From Xiphophorus maculatus (taxonomy: Eukaryota; Chordata; Actinopteri; Cyprinodontiformes; Poeciliidae), in assembly GCF_002775205.1 (NCBI RefSeq), contig NC_036450.1, positions 12,233,479-12,297,478 on the forward strand: 64,000 bases of DNA, written 5' to 3'. Position 1 is the stretch's first letter; each line of letters opens with the position of its first letter. Shown piece by piece: positions 20,866-34,200 of the stretch. The position numbers and the translations under genes were made by a program. The notes beneath the pieces are model-generated. The model was given only the letters and a program-made list of their open reading frames with translations, was not told where the DNA came from and ran no database searches.

Positions 20866-21420
20866 GTTCATTTTGGAGTCCAGCGGCTCCAGTTTATAGC
20901 CATAAACTCTTGGCTGGCATTGACCCCATGTGTCTGGTAATTGGGATCAGATGAGTGGCAGCAAAAGCGAGGCGACCAGGCTTCTCCAAGACCTGCTCTA
21001 ACCTGGAAGCATTTATTTTATGGAAAAGATGTTTAGTTAAAGTGCAGCACTGCAGCCTGCAGCCCAGCCCCTCTAATGACCCTCCAAGTCCCCCCGCCCG
21101 GGCCTGGAGACAGAGTCCTGTGATGGATACGACTGGTGAAACAGGGACACATACACACATTCACACACATGCTTCCATCACTGTGTGCTGTGATGGATAT
21201 GACTGGTGAAAGCTCTGAGCGCTGCTTCCTGAGCCCTTCACTTCCTTCCTCGCAAGCCTCGACCGGCGAAGCTGAGCCAGGTTTCACTAAACTACGGCTG
21301 GATTGGGTTGCAGATTAAGAGGCTTCCTGTCCTGTTCATTGGCCGAGTTCATCTGCTTTTCTGACGGTCACTTTTGTTTATAACCACGCAGTGACTTTAC
21401 TGAGGATAAATGATTCCTAT
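20866..21420. other. Complex-sequence block, possible regulatory DNA
   Basis: Base composition rises and repeats disappear compared with the flanks. A 20-base phrase around TGTGATGGATACGACTGGTG recurs once 70 bases later (about 21119 and 21190). No splice-flanked coding block is visible. Confidence 0.25.
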
Positions 21421-22330
21421 TAGGATGGATGAGAGGCTGAGGGGAAGAGGTTTACGAAAGAAAAAAAAATACAGATAAATGACAGAAGAAAAGTCTAAGT
21501 ATTCACTGATCAGTATTTTTAAGAACCTAATGAAGAATATCAATGCTGAACTATTTATAGTTGTACTGTTCATTTTTTCTGTCTATCTGTCATCTAATTT
21601 AAGTGCATGAATTATGCTCTACAAATAAAATACCAAGACACAATATTTTGTAAATAAATGAAACTAAATAAATCTACAAGATTTATATATGTAATATGTA
21701 TGAAATATGCAGTTATATAAAATAAATAAAGTAAATAAAGCATGTTTAAAAGCACCAAAGAATTTCAACCAACAAATTCATCATGTATTAACAGATAATA
21801 AATAAACAAATTAAAAGAACTACAAGAAATTATAAAAATATAGAATTTGAAAAAAAAAAAACCCATTCAAACATAAAATGTTTCTAAAAGATAAAAATGT
21901 TGTTTCTAGAAATATAAAGGCAGAAAAAAGGGCCAAAACAAGAAATTATAATAAAACATTAAAATAAATGACAAATTTGGTTTGCTTAAATTAAAAAATA
22001 ATTTTAAAAAGCAGGTAAGTGTTTACTTAACAGCACTAAGGTTATGGCAACACAATTGTGTATTTTGCCATTCTTGAAAACTAAGAAAAATGTATATGCT
22101 GGAGGAACTCAGACAAAAAGTTTTACTCCTGTGGGAAAGTGGGAAAAATGAATTAAAGAACATTTCTCTAACAAAAACATATTTTCTTCCCGATTTTCCA
22201 AAAATAATTCTGTTCAAAAAAACATTCTCGATCCCAGTTACTCATATCACACAATTTTCCTTTCTGTTAGACTTCTCTTTCTCAGACAAGCGTCAGGGAA
22301 ACAATTATATCTGTAAAATCACGTCCATTG
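21421..22330. other. AT-rich spacer, no gene seen
   Basis: Dense AAATAAA/TAAATAA words and short A-runs. No coding signal. Confidence 0.4.
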
Positions 22331-23300
22331 TCATTTTGTTCGCCATCCCATCAGCAGCCGCCCCACACCTCTCATCCTCCTCCTCCTGCTGCTGCTCTCC
22401 TGCTGGCAGTCCTTGATTACTCCCGTCTCCTGGGGGAAGGTTTAAACCCCTCAGAGATAGTAATATCGAAAGCACTACTGGGCCAGTCACTTCAGATCAG
22501 GGCGGGGGGAGGAAATGGCGATGGACATAAAGCTAAATATATAATTCCTCCCATGCCGGTAATCACGATGTCCAGACAATTCGAAATGACAGTTTAACCA
22601 CTTTGGACTGGGGAACGCTTTGTTCCCATTTGAGAACCAGGGTGGACCGTCTGCTGGGTCCCTGTGGAGGTTGGGGAGCGTCCTAGTGGGTGTGGAGGCC
22701 TTCCTGGGGTCCAGTGTGGTCTCTCTAAATGCTGTGGGGGAGCTGGAGGGGAGCATGGCACACGCTCCATTAAATTAAAATGACTCACAGACCAGACAGG
22801 AGCAATTCTGGGAATGACTGACGGAAGGAAACTCTCTCATTGCCTGCTATTTGCTTACCTGATTATTAGGATATCCAGCTTCCTCCTAAAATGCTCATTC
22901 ATTTCCCCGTTAGAGGAACCGAGAGCACCCACCTGGATTAATAGACACAACCAAACCTGATGCCAGATATATCTGTGTGCACATGTATATATAAAAAAAG
23001 TCTATAAATATTAATGGGCTAATCTGTACATATTTTTCTCCCCTCTGTGGCTTTGACATGATCAGAGACACTCCTAAATTCATTTAAATTTTTAGGCCCT
23101 ATTTGCATATGCAGAGATTTTACTTCCAAACAGGCCCTCTCAATATGTCTTTTTACCCATCATCACAACCAGAGAGGAGAGTGCATTTCATTTTCAAGCA
23201 CTGATTGGATCCTTGATGAGATCTTCAGGGTGGCTTCTCGCACTGCGATGCTCCTTCACTCTCCAGAGGTGATGAGAGGCGAGAGAGAGGAAGGAGGAGG
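22331..23300. other. Complex-sequence block, possible conserved noncoding DNA
   Basis: Low in simple repeats, with homeodomain/POU-like words (TTTGCATATGCAG near 23102, TATTAATGG near 23008) and GC-rich patches. Open frames on both strands overlap here without any family resemblance, and none is splice-flanked in a convincing way. Confidence 0.3.
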
Positions 23301-25880
23301 AGGGGGGATGAGAGGTAAGTATGTGGAGTCAAACCCACTCTGTCTGTCCTGAAGTGGTCAACGCTGTTGTTGTCCAACCGTCCTCTATCTGCTGCTGGAG
23401 CAACGTGAGCAAGACAAGAGCAAGACGGCAGCATGTGTTCCTCTTCGTCAGTGTATTCTGTACAGTAAAACGAACATCTGACTGGCGAACGAATGCCAAG
23501 ATTCTCTTGGACTGTATGAAAAATGCAGCTTCAAAGTGGAAATATTCCGAAAGGGAAATCAAAAATGATGAATGGCTCTGAATTTACTTGGAAAGACATT
23601 CAGTTGTGTGCAAAAGTTTTAAACAGGCTTTAATTTAGTCCAAGGAATCATTTCTATTGTAGTCACTTAAAGTGATTCTGATCAATGGACTTTTGTGTGT
23701 GTGAGGTTTTGCTCTTTATGCAGGACCAGAAAAATGCATCAGCCTTCATCTGGTTTTATCAAACAGCCTTTTGAAGAGAACTTGTTGGTGGTAATAAACT
23801 GAACCTTTGTTTTGTGTCTGTGTGTATATATTTTTATATAATAACAAATTCAAAAAATTATATATTTAAAATTTTTACATATTACATCATTTTGATATAT
23901 ATCACTTAATTATAAAATTATACATTTTATTAATTATAAAATTGTGATGTATTGATTCTATATTATAGAATCAATATATTGTAATTTTGGCAGTAGTAGT
24001 TTTAGTATGAGTTTTAATTTTCTATTTGTTTGTAATAATCTGTTATTCTGTTTTCAGTTTATAATGATTAACTGTAGTTTTGTTGTTTTAAATTAATTGG
24101 ATGCACACTGCTATTTTAAAGGTAAACTAATCATTGATCCTCCTATTGTATAACACAATTATAATTATTTTTCATTATTTTCTCTTATTTTCTGTAGCTT
24201 GGTTTTCACAGTCTCATAATGTTGTGCCCCCATATTGTAAAATGAATGGAAATTAAACAAAACGAACCAGAGAACTCCCACTGTATTTGTGGTTATTGAG
24301 CTACTAAACACCGACAGCCTAAAAGACGAAGCGAGAATCTTCTCAAAAGACAAGCTCAGTGAAAAATGTTTTTGATAAATGCCAGCATTAACCTAATATC
24401 ATCAGTGTGAAACCAGAAACAGGTGCTGATGTTGGTGTGCTGCATTCACTGCAACATTATGCGATTTGCGAAGGAACACGACACACAAGAGGCTATATTT
24501 GTACGTTGCGTTGTTTATACAATTTAATTAAAGCACAGCAGGCTATAAAAAAGACAGAATAGAGTGATATTAAATCCATCTTAGTGTTTCAGGAATATGT
24601 TTAAAAATTAAACTGATCACTAAAGGAGGCTCTGGGTGTATGAAAGATTTTATATCTGTTACCTTCAACCAATGATGCAGCACCAGTGCATGCAAAGGCT
24701 TTTTGGTCATTTTTTATGACAGAACAGTCTGAAAAAAAATCCTACTCCTGTTTGTCAAATATAAATGCCGTATAAATGCCTTTACAAGCATTTATATGAC
24801 CAATTAAGATCAGAGTCTAGCTGCTACCACAAACATTAATGTGAAAATTAATGAAAAAGTTGATCAAGACCAGAAAGTCTGCATCAAGTCAGAATAGAAA
24901 AATATTTTGCACAATCCTGGATGGCCAGTAGTTGTTTTTTTTTAACTTATCTACTTACAGAAATTATGTATTTAAATTTTAGAGGTGCTGTGTGACCTAA
25001 AACTCAATTGCATAAATGTTGAACTTTTCCTTAATTTAGGTAGAAACCTGGGATGGTGAATCAGTCGAGTTAAACCATGGATACACCTAAAACAAAAAAA
25101 AATGCAAGAAAGGACACATCCTGGACAAAATCTGTAGCAGCAGAAGCTTATTGTGTTCTTGAAAACTTTAAGACAGTTCAGTGTCTCAACTCTTCGGTTG
25201 CTATAATATCAAACTTTTAATCTTCTGTGAACATCCATCTTTGAGGGAATAACATTCAACATTGCTTAGCAGTGAGCGCCAGAATGGACACAGGTGTAAT
25301 ACCATTTTGCGCCTCAAGATGGGGTTGTTAATCATCGTTGCATTCCGTCTGCCCTCGGTCAAACGTGACAAAACGAGTTAGTCCATTCGGTTTGTTCACC
25401 ATGTCAGGCTCTTGTCATTCATTAAAGAGTGTAGTTGTTAAAAACGTCAGTATTTAGAAAATATTCACAACTAAGCCCAAATTCTCTTCTGGTGCTTGCA
25501 GATCCTAGTATTTCTTCTAACCAACATGTTACTCATCTTTCTCACTAAGCCAAATTATGTATTTTAGCAGACAGATCATGAAAAGGTTTTGTAGAGGAGT
25601 TCTCTGATGCTACAGACTCAGGTTTCTATTGGCCTGTCAAAATGTATACTTGACTTAGAGACAAAAAAAAAAGACATTGCTTGCCTGGGCGTTTATAGGA
25701 ATGTGCTCTTTAATCAGTAGATACACTGCTGACCACATTTAAAAGCAATCCAGGTAAAGACGCGTACAAAGCCTTAACATAAATCCGTCTTGTATTGCAG
25801 CAACATATTCTCAAACAGACAAATGAGGAACAATGTGACCTTTAATTTCAGTACATTTATTGAGTAGGAAAGAAATACCA
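23301..25880. other. Intergenic, no gene seen
   Basis: AT-rich. It includes a perfect inverted repeat with 13-bp arms (TATTGATTCTATA) and a 1-bp centre at 23950-23976. Confidence 0.4.
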
Positions 25881-26566
25881 CATAATGAAATAATTGCTTT
25901 TTAACAGACTCAACAGTGGCACAATCATTGGTTCCCCTGCTGTACAACACTCTTTTGGCAAAACAACACAGGGAAAGTTGTAGTAAAATCCAGCCTTTAA
26001 TTTCACTACATTAAATCAGTGGGGGGAAAATAGAAGTTGAGAAAAAAAACAACCTCTCAGCTGCAGCAAAGAGTGATATCTCTGGATTAGCACGGTGAAA
26101 ATTAATATTTGAGACAAAATCAAACTCCATATGATTATGGAGTGAAACAATTGGCAGATTTTTAGGGGAAAAAAACCCTTCATTTCTACTCTTAAGTATA
26201 GTAGAGGATCTTTGATGCTGTGGGACTCTTTTCTTCCAATAACAATGTGACCTTTAAAGAGTGCACGAAACAATTAACTCTGACACACAATCAGATTTTA
26301 AAAGGCTGATGGTTTCTGCCAGGAAAATAGAGAATTTAACATTAATGGATCTCAAAAATATGATGATTTAAAATAAATGTTTTTTGTTTTTACCAAACAG
26401 TAAGACAAACCTTTTCCATGCCATACCAAGTGCCAAGCATGTAGGCAACAACATTGTGAAATGTTAGGAGTGTTGTCCATAAAGGGGGTTGAGCAGACTA
26501 TTAACAGAAGAAGAACCAGTAATTGTGCCACTGGTAAATTTGTTAAATAGCAATTATTACCTAATG
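25881..26566. mobile_element. Transposon remnant with about 60-bp diverged terminal inverted repeats
   Basis: The left arm contains TAATTGCTTTTTAACAG and CAGTGGCACAATCATTGGTT. The right arm contains AACCAGTAATTGTGCCACTG and TAAATAGCAATTATTACC, the diverged reverse complement. A Tc1/mariner origin is likely from the style of the termini but I cannot name the family. No transposase frame is left in about 690 bp. Confidence 0.6.
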
Positions 26567-26639
26567 TAGGATTTTCCCCTGCTGAATAAATATACTCAAA
26601 TCAGAAGTTTTGTTTTTCCTTTTTTTTTTTTTACTGTGT

Positions 26640-28030
26640 GAGTACGCTACACTGCAGTAGAGAATGAATTCATCTTAAGTTTTATGCATTTTTACAGGAA
26701 GTGCTACTGAATGTGACCTTTCTAATATTTAGGATTCAAACTTTGACCCTTGTTGCAAAAAGAACGAAAACAACTTTTACAAACAGCATGTTTGCACTTT
26801 GCGCCGGCTGTGAATAAAGGCCTGCCCTATCAAATTAAACGTTTACTGAACTAATTTGGCCTTGTATATTTTTTTGAGGCGTCGCCAAAGGATACAGCCA
26901 AATTTCCACAGAGACAAACCTCTACCGCTTTCTTGTTGGCAAACAAGCGCGGTCTCACACGCTAACGGCGGACGCTCGCAGACATGTACGTCAAAAAGGC
27001 AGCGCTGCTGGTAGTAGTAAACATTCGAAAAGGAACAGGGGTAATTCAGTTGATAAATGTCAACCGAAATGAAGCTATCAGCTGAAAGCAATTTCCTTGT
27101 GCTTTGCCTGTGTTGTGCGCCAGGGACTTTGGGAGAATTTTCTCCCCTCCATCGATCATGAAGCCTCTGTTTTAGGCCAAGGTACACAATGCCCTCAAAT
27201 TGCTGACATATGGACCAAGAATCACCACAAAAACCTGACATTTCCACCCCGCCCTCCTCTGTCCCAGCCTGTCCACTCCTCTGCTAAACTCTTGTTTATC
27301 CAGTGACTCTGGACTGTTTGGACCATTAAAGAGCAGCCACAGACAGAGGACTCTGGGCATTAAAACCACGCACAGTAGGACCCCCAGTGAAACCTGCAAT
27401 GCTCCCCTATTCCTAAATCCAATTTGAAGAAGTGAGAATGCATTGTAATAAAAATTTAATTAGCAGCTGCAGTCATCAAATGACTGTGTGGCTGTGCGAT
27501 CAAGTGTGGGCAGACTGAAAATAAAGACTGTCTGACTTGCGGGCTGCCTGTGACCAGTAGCGGAAGGAGAAAAAGAAATCATGATAAAGATGATGACACC
27601 AGCCACATAATGGCACAGAAAGCCTCCAGCTGGTATAAACAGCGGGCAGATGAAAGCAGAGCCGGACACAATGTGAGTGTGTGTGTTTTTTTTCCCCATT
27701 CCAACTATTCCTGTTATTGACTTGGTTTCAACAGCTCCTGCAAACCAGCTATTCTCAGCTGCAAGTTTGAAAAGTGAAGCTATTTAAAGACAAAGGAGGC
27801 CAAGTGTAGAACATTAAAAGCCTCTTTTCCTAATGGACGACCACGGTGCCAGCAGCCGGGGCCCCCAGAAGGTCCCTGCACAGGAAAAGTCCATTATCAC
27901 TCCAGCTAATGGAGCAAGGGGCCGGCTTTAAACCAAAAAGTAAAGCAAATGAAAAGAAAACAAGAGAGAACAAGATGACGCACATGCTTCAAAGCAGTGT
28001 TTCTTTAATGGGGTCCATCAATAATGTGTC
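26640..28030. other. Complex-sequence block, possible conserved noncoding DNA
   Basis: Few repeats and mixed composition, including GCGCCGGCTGTGAATAAAGG near 26801 and a CG-richer patch at about 26930-27010. A 134-codon minus-strand frame (26843-27247) shows no motif that I recognise. Confidence 0.25.
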
Positions 28031-28670
28031 TTTCCTGACTTTATTGTGTTTAAAATAGAGTAGCCATGTTATCAATCCTAGACATGGACAGAAATTAAAG
28101 GCTCTTTTTTTCCTCCCTCCTGATGTGCATTTATACCAAACTGAAAATCAATGCGAAACAAATGTTTGGCAACACGCTAATGGTATCTGCCTAAGTTTCG
28201 AGAACAAACTGCGTCTTGCTCTTGCCACCAAGGGTAAGACGCAGTTTACATTCGGATGGGTGCGCTTGGTTTGTATAAACAGGCAGCCCCTGTGGCAAGG
28301 AGTTTGATTAGGAGGAGGCCCACAAATCCCATTAAAAGGCCATTCGTCCCCTGTTGGATGTTTGTTTGAAGATGGGGAGAGTAACAAGGAAGAGGAGGGA
28401 GGTGACAGGCAGTCTGTCGTCGTTGTTGCCGTTTCTGTGCCAGTTTCTGTTTACGCCTTTATGCAGCTGGACGCAGATATCGCACAGCAATGATGGGTAT
28501 CCAACAGTGTGGTCAAGAAGAAAAGATTCAGCAGACCAAAATGTGCGTCTGTGGATGATTCAGAAGCGAGGTCTCCATCATGATCCAGTCTCTGTTACCA
28601 ACAGGTTCAAGTTCTTCTTATCGATGCTGAAATATGTAACTGGAGACTTATTGGTTTTCTTTTCTTACGG
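28031..28670 (-). other. mrrf: Candidate mrrf 3' UTR
   Basis: Sequence after the mrrf stop codon on the minus strand. A distal AATAAA (minus strand) lies at 28040-28045. The true cleavage point is uncertain. Confidence 0.3.
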
Positions 28671-28748
28671 TTATCCTAAAAGCTCTTTGGTCTTGGCTGC
28701 AAGTTGTTTGTCAATTTCCACAGCAATGTTGTCTGCCATCTGTTGAAT
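28671..28748 (-). CDS. mrrf: mrrf exon 7: C-terminal helix and stop
   Basis: Codes IQQMADNIAVEIDKQLAAKT then KELLG and TAA. Acceptor TTTTTTCATAG, phase 0. Confidence 0.92.
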   Translation of the reverse strand: MQQMADNIAVEIDKQLAAKTKELLG

Positions 28749-31184
28749 CTATGAAAAAAAAGAATTTATAGGAAGTTAAAAGTATTTTTTTTCTCTCTTT
28801 TAGCTGTAAAGTGCCTTGTAGGGTTTGTACCTGTTTTTCTACGAGTCGTATTGTGTCTTCAGAGTGACCCTCTTTTGCTTTTTTCACCTGGTTGACAGAA
28901 TTGGAGCGCACTCTCCTCAGAGAGTCTTTAGCCTTGTTGCTGAATTGTTTGGCCAACTTGGCAAGGTTTTCTCTGTGTTCCCGTGTCACCCTGCCGTTAA
29001 AAGGAGGGAAAACATTGGCAAAAAAACAGTTTGATGACAAGGATTCCCGCTGGAGTAGGGAGATCTCTGAAACAGTTCAAAGGTTGCCTAATCACAACAA
29101 ATTCACAGCTCAATAAAAATAAGAGGTTTCTGCAACTCCACCATCAGTTTCAGATTTGTTGTGGATAAGCTTATGTGATTAGGACAGTCAATTAATCAGC
29201 ATCCTGAGAAAATGCAGGTGAGAGGGTTTTATGTACAGTTTCGTTGCACTGTTCAGTGGGACTTCCTGTGCAATAAGGTTGACCTGCTGCAGCTCTCTGT
29301 ACACATATCACAGAGGGTACAGTTAGAAATAATCTTGGACACAAAATCCAAAATGTAGGTGCTTTTGCTGGTCACTGTGAGCTGCTCATATTATTCTGAG
29401 ATCCCAAACTGTTTAGTTTTGTATTGTGCTAACCTGAGTGAAGTTGCCCCTTCCCCTGACCTTCTTCAAATTAAACAAAACTGGCTTCAAACGTTTGTGC
29501 TATGTTTGTGTAGGTTTGTGCAACGCAACTTTTTCTTGTGCTGCTGTCAGCAAGCCAGTCCAAAATCATAATCAAACAAAATATGGTGTTAATAAAAAAT
29601 ATATATGTTTTTAACAGGAGAAAGAATTCCACACATGATCTCAAAGTTATGTAATAACTAAATTCATATATTCTACGTCTGAAATTTAGTTGTTATAAAA
29701 CATTCAGATGAAAAAAATTGTAACTATCTTTGTGACGAACGTCTAATAAAGTAGCTAAAGAGCAGATTTAAAACATGATTTTTCCTACATTGCCTTGTAT
29801 CTTACTGACAATCAAGGCTAATCACTTGAGGTAAAGAAAACTTTATTTCTGAAACATCTAAAAAAAAAAAGTGAAACTGCTAACTGCAAAATAAGTGTAA
29901 AGTCCAAAAGAAAACTTAAAACTAGTGAAGGGTCGTCGTAAAAAATACTTTTGCCGTTCTTTGCATCCTACATAGTTACAACTTTATCTGATTGTAGCAT
30001 GGATGAGCTTAAAAAAAGATCGTGAATGTAAATGCACAAAATGATATCCTCACTCAGGCAAATGGATATACTTAGTGCTTGTTAGCCTTAAACATAAACC
30101 TTGTAGTTCTGACTCACAGCTTTGAACTACAATCACTTCGAGGACATAAAGCTGAGTTGGAGACAAGAAAAAAAAAATCCTCCCAACAAGTTTGCATCTA
30201 CTTTGCATTTGTCAGTCAGAAAAGACCAGCTTCCCGTTACACTATGCTTTTCTTGCCCTTAATTGGCTTTTTCGTCTTGTTTTTGCTGCGGGAACAATTT
30301 GCAAACAATCCGAGTGCCGCGTCTATTTACTGCAAACAATGCGGCCTAATTAACGATTCCAGGGCCAATCAAGAAGCGCCTTTCTTTGGAAATGCAAATG
30401 GAGGCTCGGAGCGTGCCGAGACTGATTGCAGAGGGAAAAGCAGACCCGACTCTTGTGTCCCTCCTCTGCCAGACTAACACCTGCTGCTCCACGTGCACAC
30501 CACCACACATGCACATAAACACAGGAGGCGTGCAGACTCACATGCACACTGTGTATATGCAAAAACCCGTAGTCTTTACACACAGAAAGCGGCTTGTTGA
30601 GTGAGTGACGGATTGTTTTGTGTGAGGTTGTTTGATTTGGCAGGGGAAAAAATAGAAAGGGTGCGAGATATTTAGCAAGAGTAGAAATAGAGAGAGTGAC
30701 CTGACAATCATGCCAACACACTGAGGCTGTCTAAAACTCCTTCTGAAAAGTCAATAAACCTGTCAGCTACAGCTAAGATTGTGGATTTTTTTATTAATGA
30801 AGTGAAACAAAAACCGTGAGAAATTATGTGTGAGATTTGGCTGCGATATTTGCATGGTGGATGATGTTTCATGGGAAGAACAGACAGAAGTTTGTGTTAA
30901 AAACAAGAGAGGAAGGGGAAAAAAAACAGAAAAATGACAGAGGAAAAACAAAAGTGAAGAGAAGATGGAAAAGAAGGAAAAGTGGTAAAGCGGAGGAAAG
31001 GCTTTCTGGCCTCTGGCATATTTATGTGTCAGAAGGGGGACTCACTTGGGAACGGGCACCTTGATGATCGTCCCGTCCGCCTCTGGGTTTAAGTTCATGC
31101 TGCTCTCTCTCAGGGCGCGGGTGGCCGCCGCTGTAGCCTGGGGCGGGAGGCAGAAACACACACACACACACACACACACACACC

Positions 31185-31242
<58 letters not shown>

Positions 31243-34200
31243 TACAACTTCAGCACCGGTGTGAAAGGAAAAGCAGAGCCACGGCTACAGGTAGTGACTG
31301 CGTTCCAGCTGGCAATCATTAGGGTAGTGAGTGTATGTGTGTGTGTAAGTGTGTGTGCCAGGGGAATCCCATGTAGCGTGGAAGTGCCTTGGGCCACTGT
31401 CAGCGCCGGGTCTCATGGGACGGGCCTGAGAGGTTGCAGGGGCACAGAGTTGACCTTTGACAACCTCACAGGAGAGTCTGCCTGCACTCGCATTTGATAC
31501 ATGAACACTAACATGTGTTCAGCTCATTTGAATTCAATAAATATTGTTCAGAAAGATGGAAGTAAGGATGATTAGTAGAGCCATATTTAAAAAACACAAA
31601 TGTTTCATTTTAAAATTCTTCTCTAACCCCTTCCAAGCTGATTCCTTAGCAGATTCTCAAACAGATGTTACACAGGTTTATATGGGCTATATTTACTGTT
31701 TAATGGTATTGGGAAAGCATCCAATTGCAATATAGTTCTTGAATATTATACCTGTGATATTGATTGCAATTGACCCATACTTTTTTCAACATTCTTCCTC
31801 TTTTCCATCATCCCAACACCCTTCCAACAAATTAAAACCTTGATTTCTAAGATCTTGATCAGGTACGCACATAAAAAACACTAAAATTCCATCTGAGTGG
31901 CTAAATATATTACTGTCAACCATAGTATGCATGGCACTAAATATTACATCCAAATAGTTATTTACAATTGTTATATAACATATAGTGACATTGCAATGCA
32001 ACAGAAAGAAGGTCATGTTATAATAAAACCTTTTCCAATGAATGATTTTTAATTCAGTTTACAGACATTTAGATTTCTTTATTTATAGTTTTATCTGGTT
32101 GCTTTTCCAAAGAAACAATGTTTTTATTGTGAGAATGAATTCTATACATATAATTCATTCATATCAGATTTGATTTATTTAACACCTGTTTGCACTAAAT
32201 AATATATGAAGGCCAACTGATTTAATCAAATATCTCAATATTCAAAAAAGGTTTGCCTTAATTGTCTGGTGTGAAAAATGTTTATCTTCCATATTTCCAG
32301 TTTCTTTGACTGTCACACTTCAATGTTTCAGAACAAACCAATTAAATATTAGTCAAAGACAACACAAGTAAACACAAAAAGCAGTTTTTAAATGAAGGTG
32401 TTCATTATTAAGGGAGAAAATAAAGCAAACCTACACGGCAATTTCTGAAAAACTTATTAGGTATTAAACCTAATAATTGGTTGTGCCACCCTTAGCAGCA
32501 GCATCAACTGCAATCAAGTGTTTGTGACAACTATTAATGCATCTTTTCCAACTGTGGAGGAATTGTGATCCACTTGTCTTTGCAGAATTGTTGTAATTCG
32601 GCCACATTGGAGGGGAGCGGCCTTTTTAAGATCGTCCCGCATCATCTCAATAGGATTTAGGATTCTCACTCCAAAGTCTTCATTTTGTTTTAATTTTTTT
32701 TTCAGCCAGAGGTGGACTTGCTGGTGTGTTTTGGGTCACTGTCCAAACCAAAGTTTGTTTCAGCTTGACGTTCTGAACAGGTGGGTGGATATTCTCCTTC
32801 TGGACGTCTTGGTCGACAGCAGAATTTATGCGTCCATTTATCACAGCAAGTCTTCCAGGTTCTGGAGCAGCAAAACAGCCCCAGATTATCACACTGCCAC
32901 CACCCTATTTTAATGTCGGAAGCATGTTCTTTTTCTGAAATGCGGTGTTATTTTTATGCCACATGTAATGAGACACACACCATCCAAAGAGTTCAACTTT
33001 TGTCTCATCTGTCCATAGAAAGTCTTCCTGAAAGTCTTGGGGATCATCAAGAAATGTTCTGAAAAAAACTGAGATGAGCTTTACCCTTCTTTTTGTTCAG
33101 CAGTGTTTTTTGTCTTAAAGCTCTGCCATGCAGACCTTTTTTGCCTAATCTTGTTATTATGGTGGAGACATGACCTCTGAACTTGTTGTGGGGTTTTCTG
33201 TGAACTATTGAATGAGTTGTTCTTGCAGTGACTTTGGTCAGCTGGCTGATCCTGGGAAGCTTCACCGCTGTTCCATGTCTTCGCCATGTTTTGTTGATAA
33301 CGGGTTGCAATTTGGTTCACTGGAGTCCCTACATTTAAAAAATGGCTTTCCAGACTAATAAATCTAATTTTCTTTCTCATTTGTTTCTGATTTTTTTTTT
33401 TTAAAACTCAGCATGATGTCTAGTTCTTGAGGATGTTTTGATGTTCTTCATTTTGTGAGTCAGGTCCTATTTAAACGATGTCTTGATTTAGAACAGGTGA
33501 GGCAGTAATCAGTTCTGTGTGTAGCTAGACGCAGGGGTGTCAAACTCCAGTCCTCAAGGGCCGGTGTCCTCCAACTTTTAGATGTGCCTCTGCTGCACCA
33601 CACCTGAATAGAATAATTAGGTCATTAGCAAGGCTGGGAGAACTGATCTACACAAGGAGGAGGTAATTAAGCCATTTCATTCCAGTGTTTTGTACCTGTG
33701 GCACATCTAAAAGCTGTAGGACAGCGGCCCTCGAGGACTGGAGTTTGACACCTGTGAGCTAGAGACATGAACTCAGGTTCAACAGTTTTGTCAAGACAAG
33801 TTTGCCAAAATTCTTCCAAAGTGATAAAAAGGACTAATTTACAATTAATGCAAATGTTTGTTTGTTATTGTGGCCACAGAGGATTTGTCACAACTTGAAG
33901 TGTGACAAAAACTGAAAAAGCAGAAGTGACTTTTCATGGCTCTATAATTGTTGGTGTTCATGTTGAAAATCTAATCAGTTATATTAAATATATAGTAAAG
34001 AAAACATAAAAGTTTTTATAGCAGTCATCTTTTTTGCACAACAACAAATTATTGTTACAGAAACCTCTAACCCCACTAAGAACGTATCTACTATCATGCA
34101 TTTTTTTTTAACTGGTACCAAAAAAAATCTAAGCTTGACATACACCAACAGGAGAATATAAAGTATCACCAATATCCAACACAATCTTTCACTCTCTAGA

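Larger units (their letters stand above)
32295..33925 (-). mobile_element. Tc1-like transposon, decayed, interrupted by a hAT-type MITE
   Basis: The ends are inverted (TGTCACACTTCAATGTTTCAG near 32311 against the complement of CAACTTGAAGTGTGACAAA near 33890). Inner phrases such as GACAACACAAGTAAACACAA and AACAGGTGAGGCAGTAATCA belong to an abundant fish Tc1 family. The transposase lies on the minus strand and is broken. The MITE at 33531-33756 must have arrived later. Confidence 0.85.

Noticed and set aside
31022-31397. Open frames rich in CV or HT repeats
   Set aside because: They are translations of the CA microsatellite and shadows of mrrf exon 5.
32680-33380. Intact transposase gene
   Set aside because: Recognisable Tc1 pieces fall in different frames with stops between them, so it is a pseudogene.
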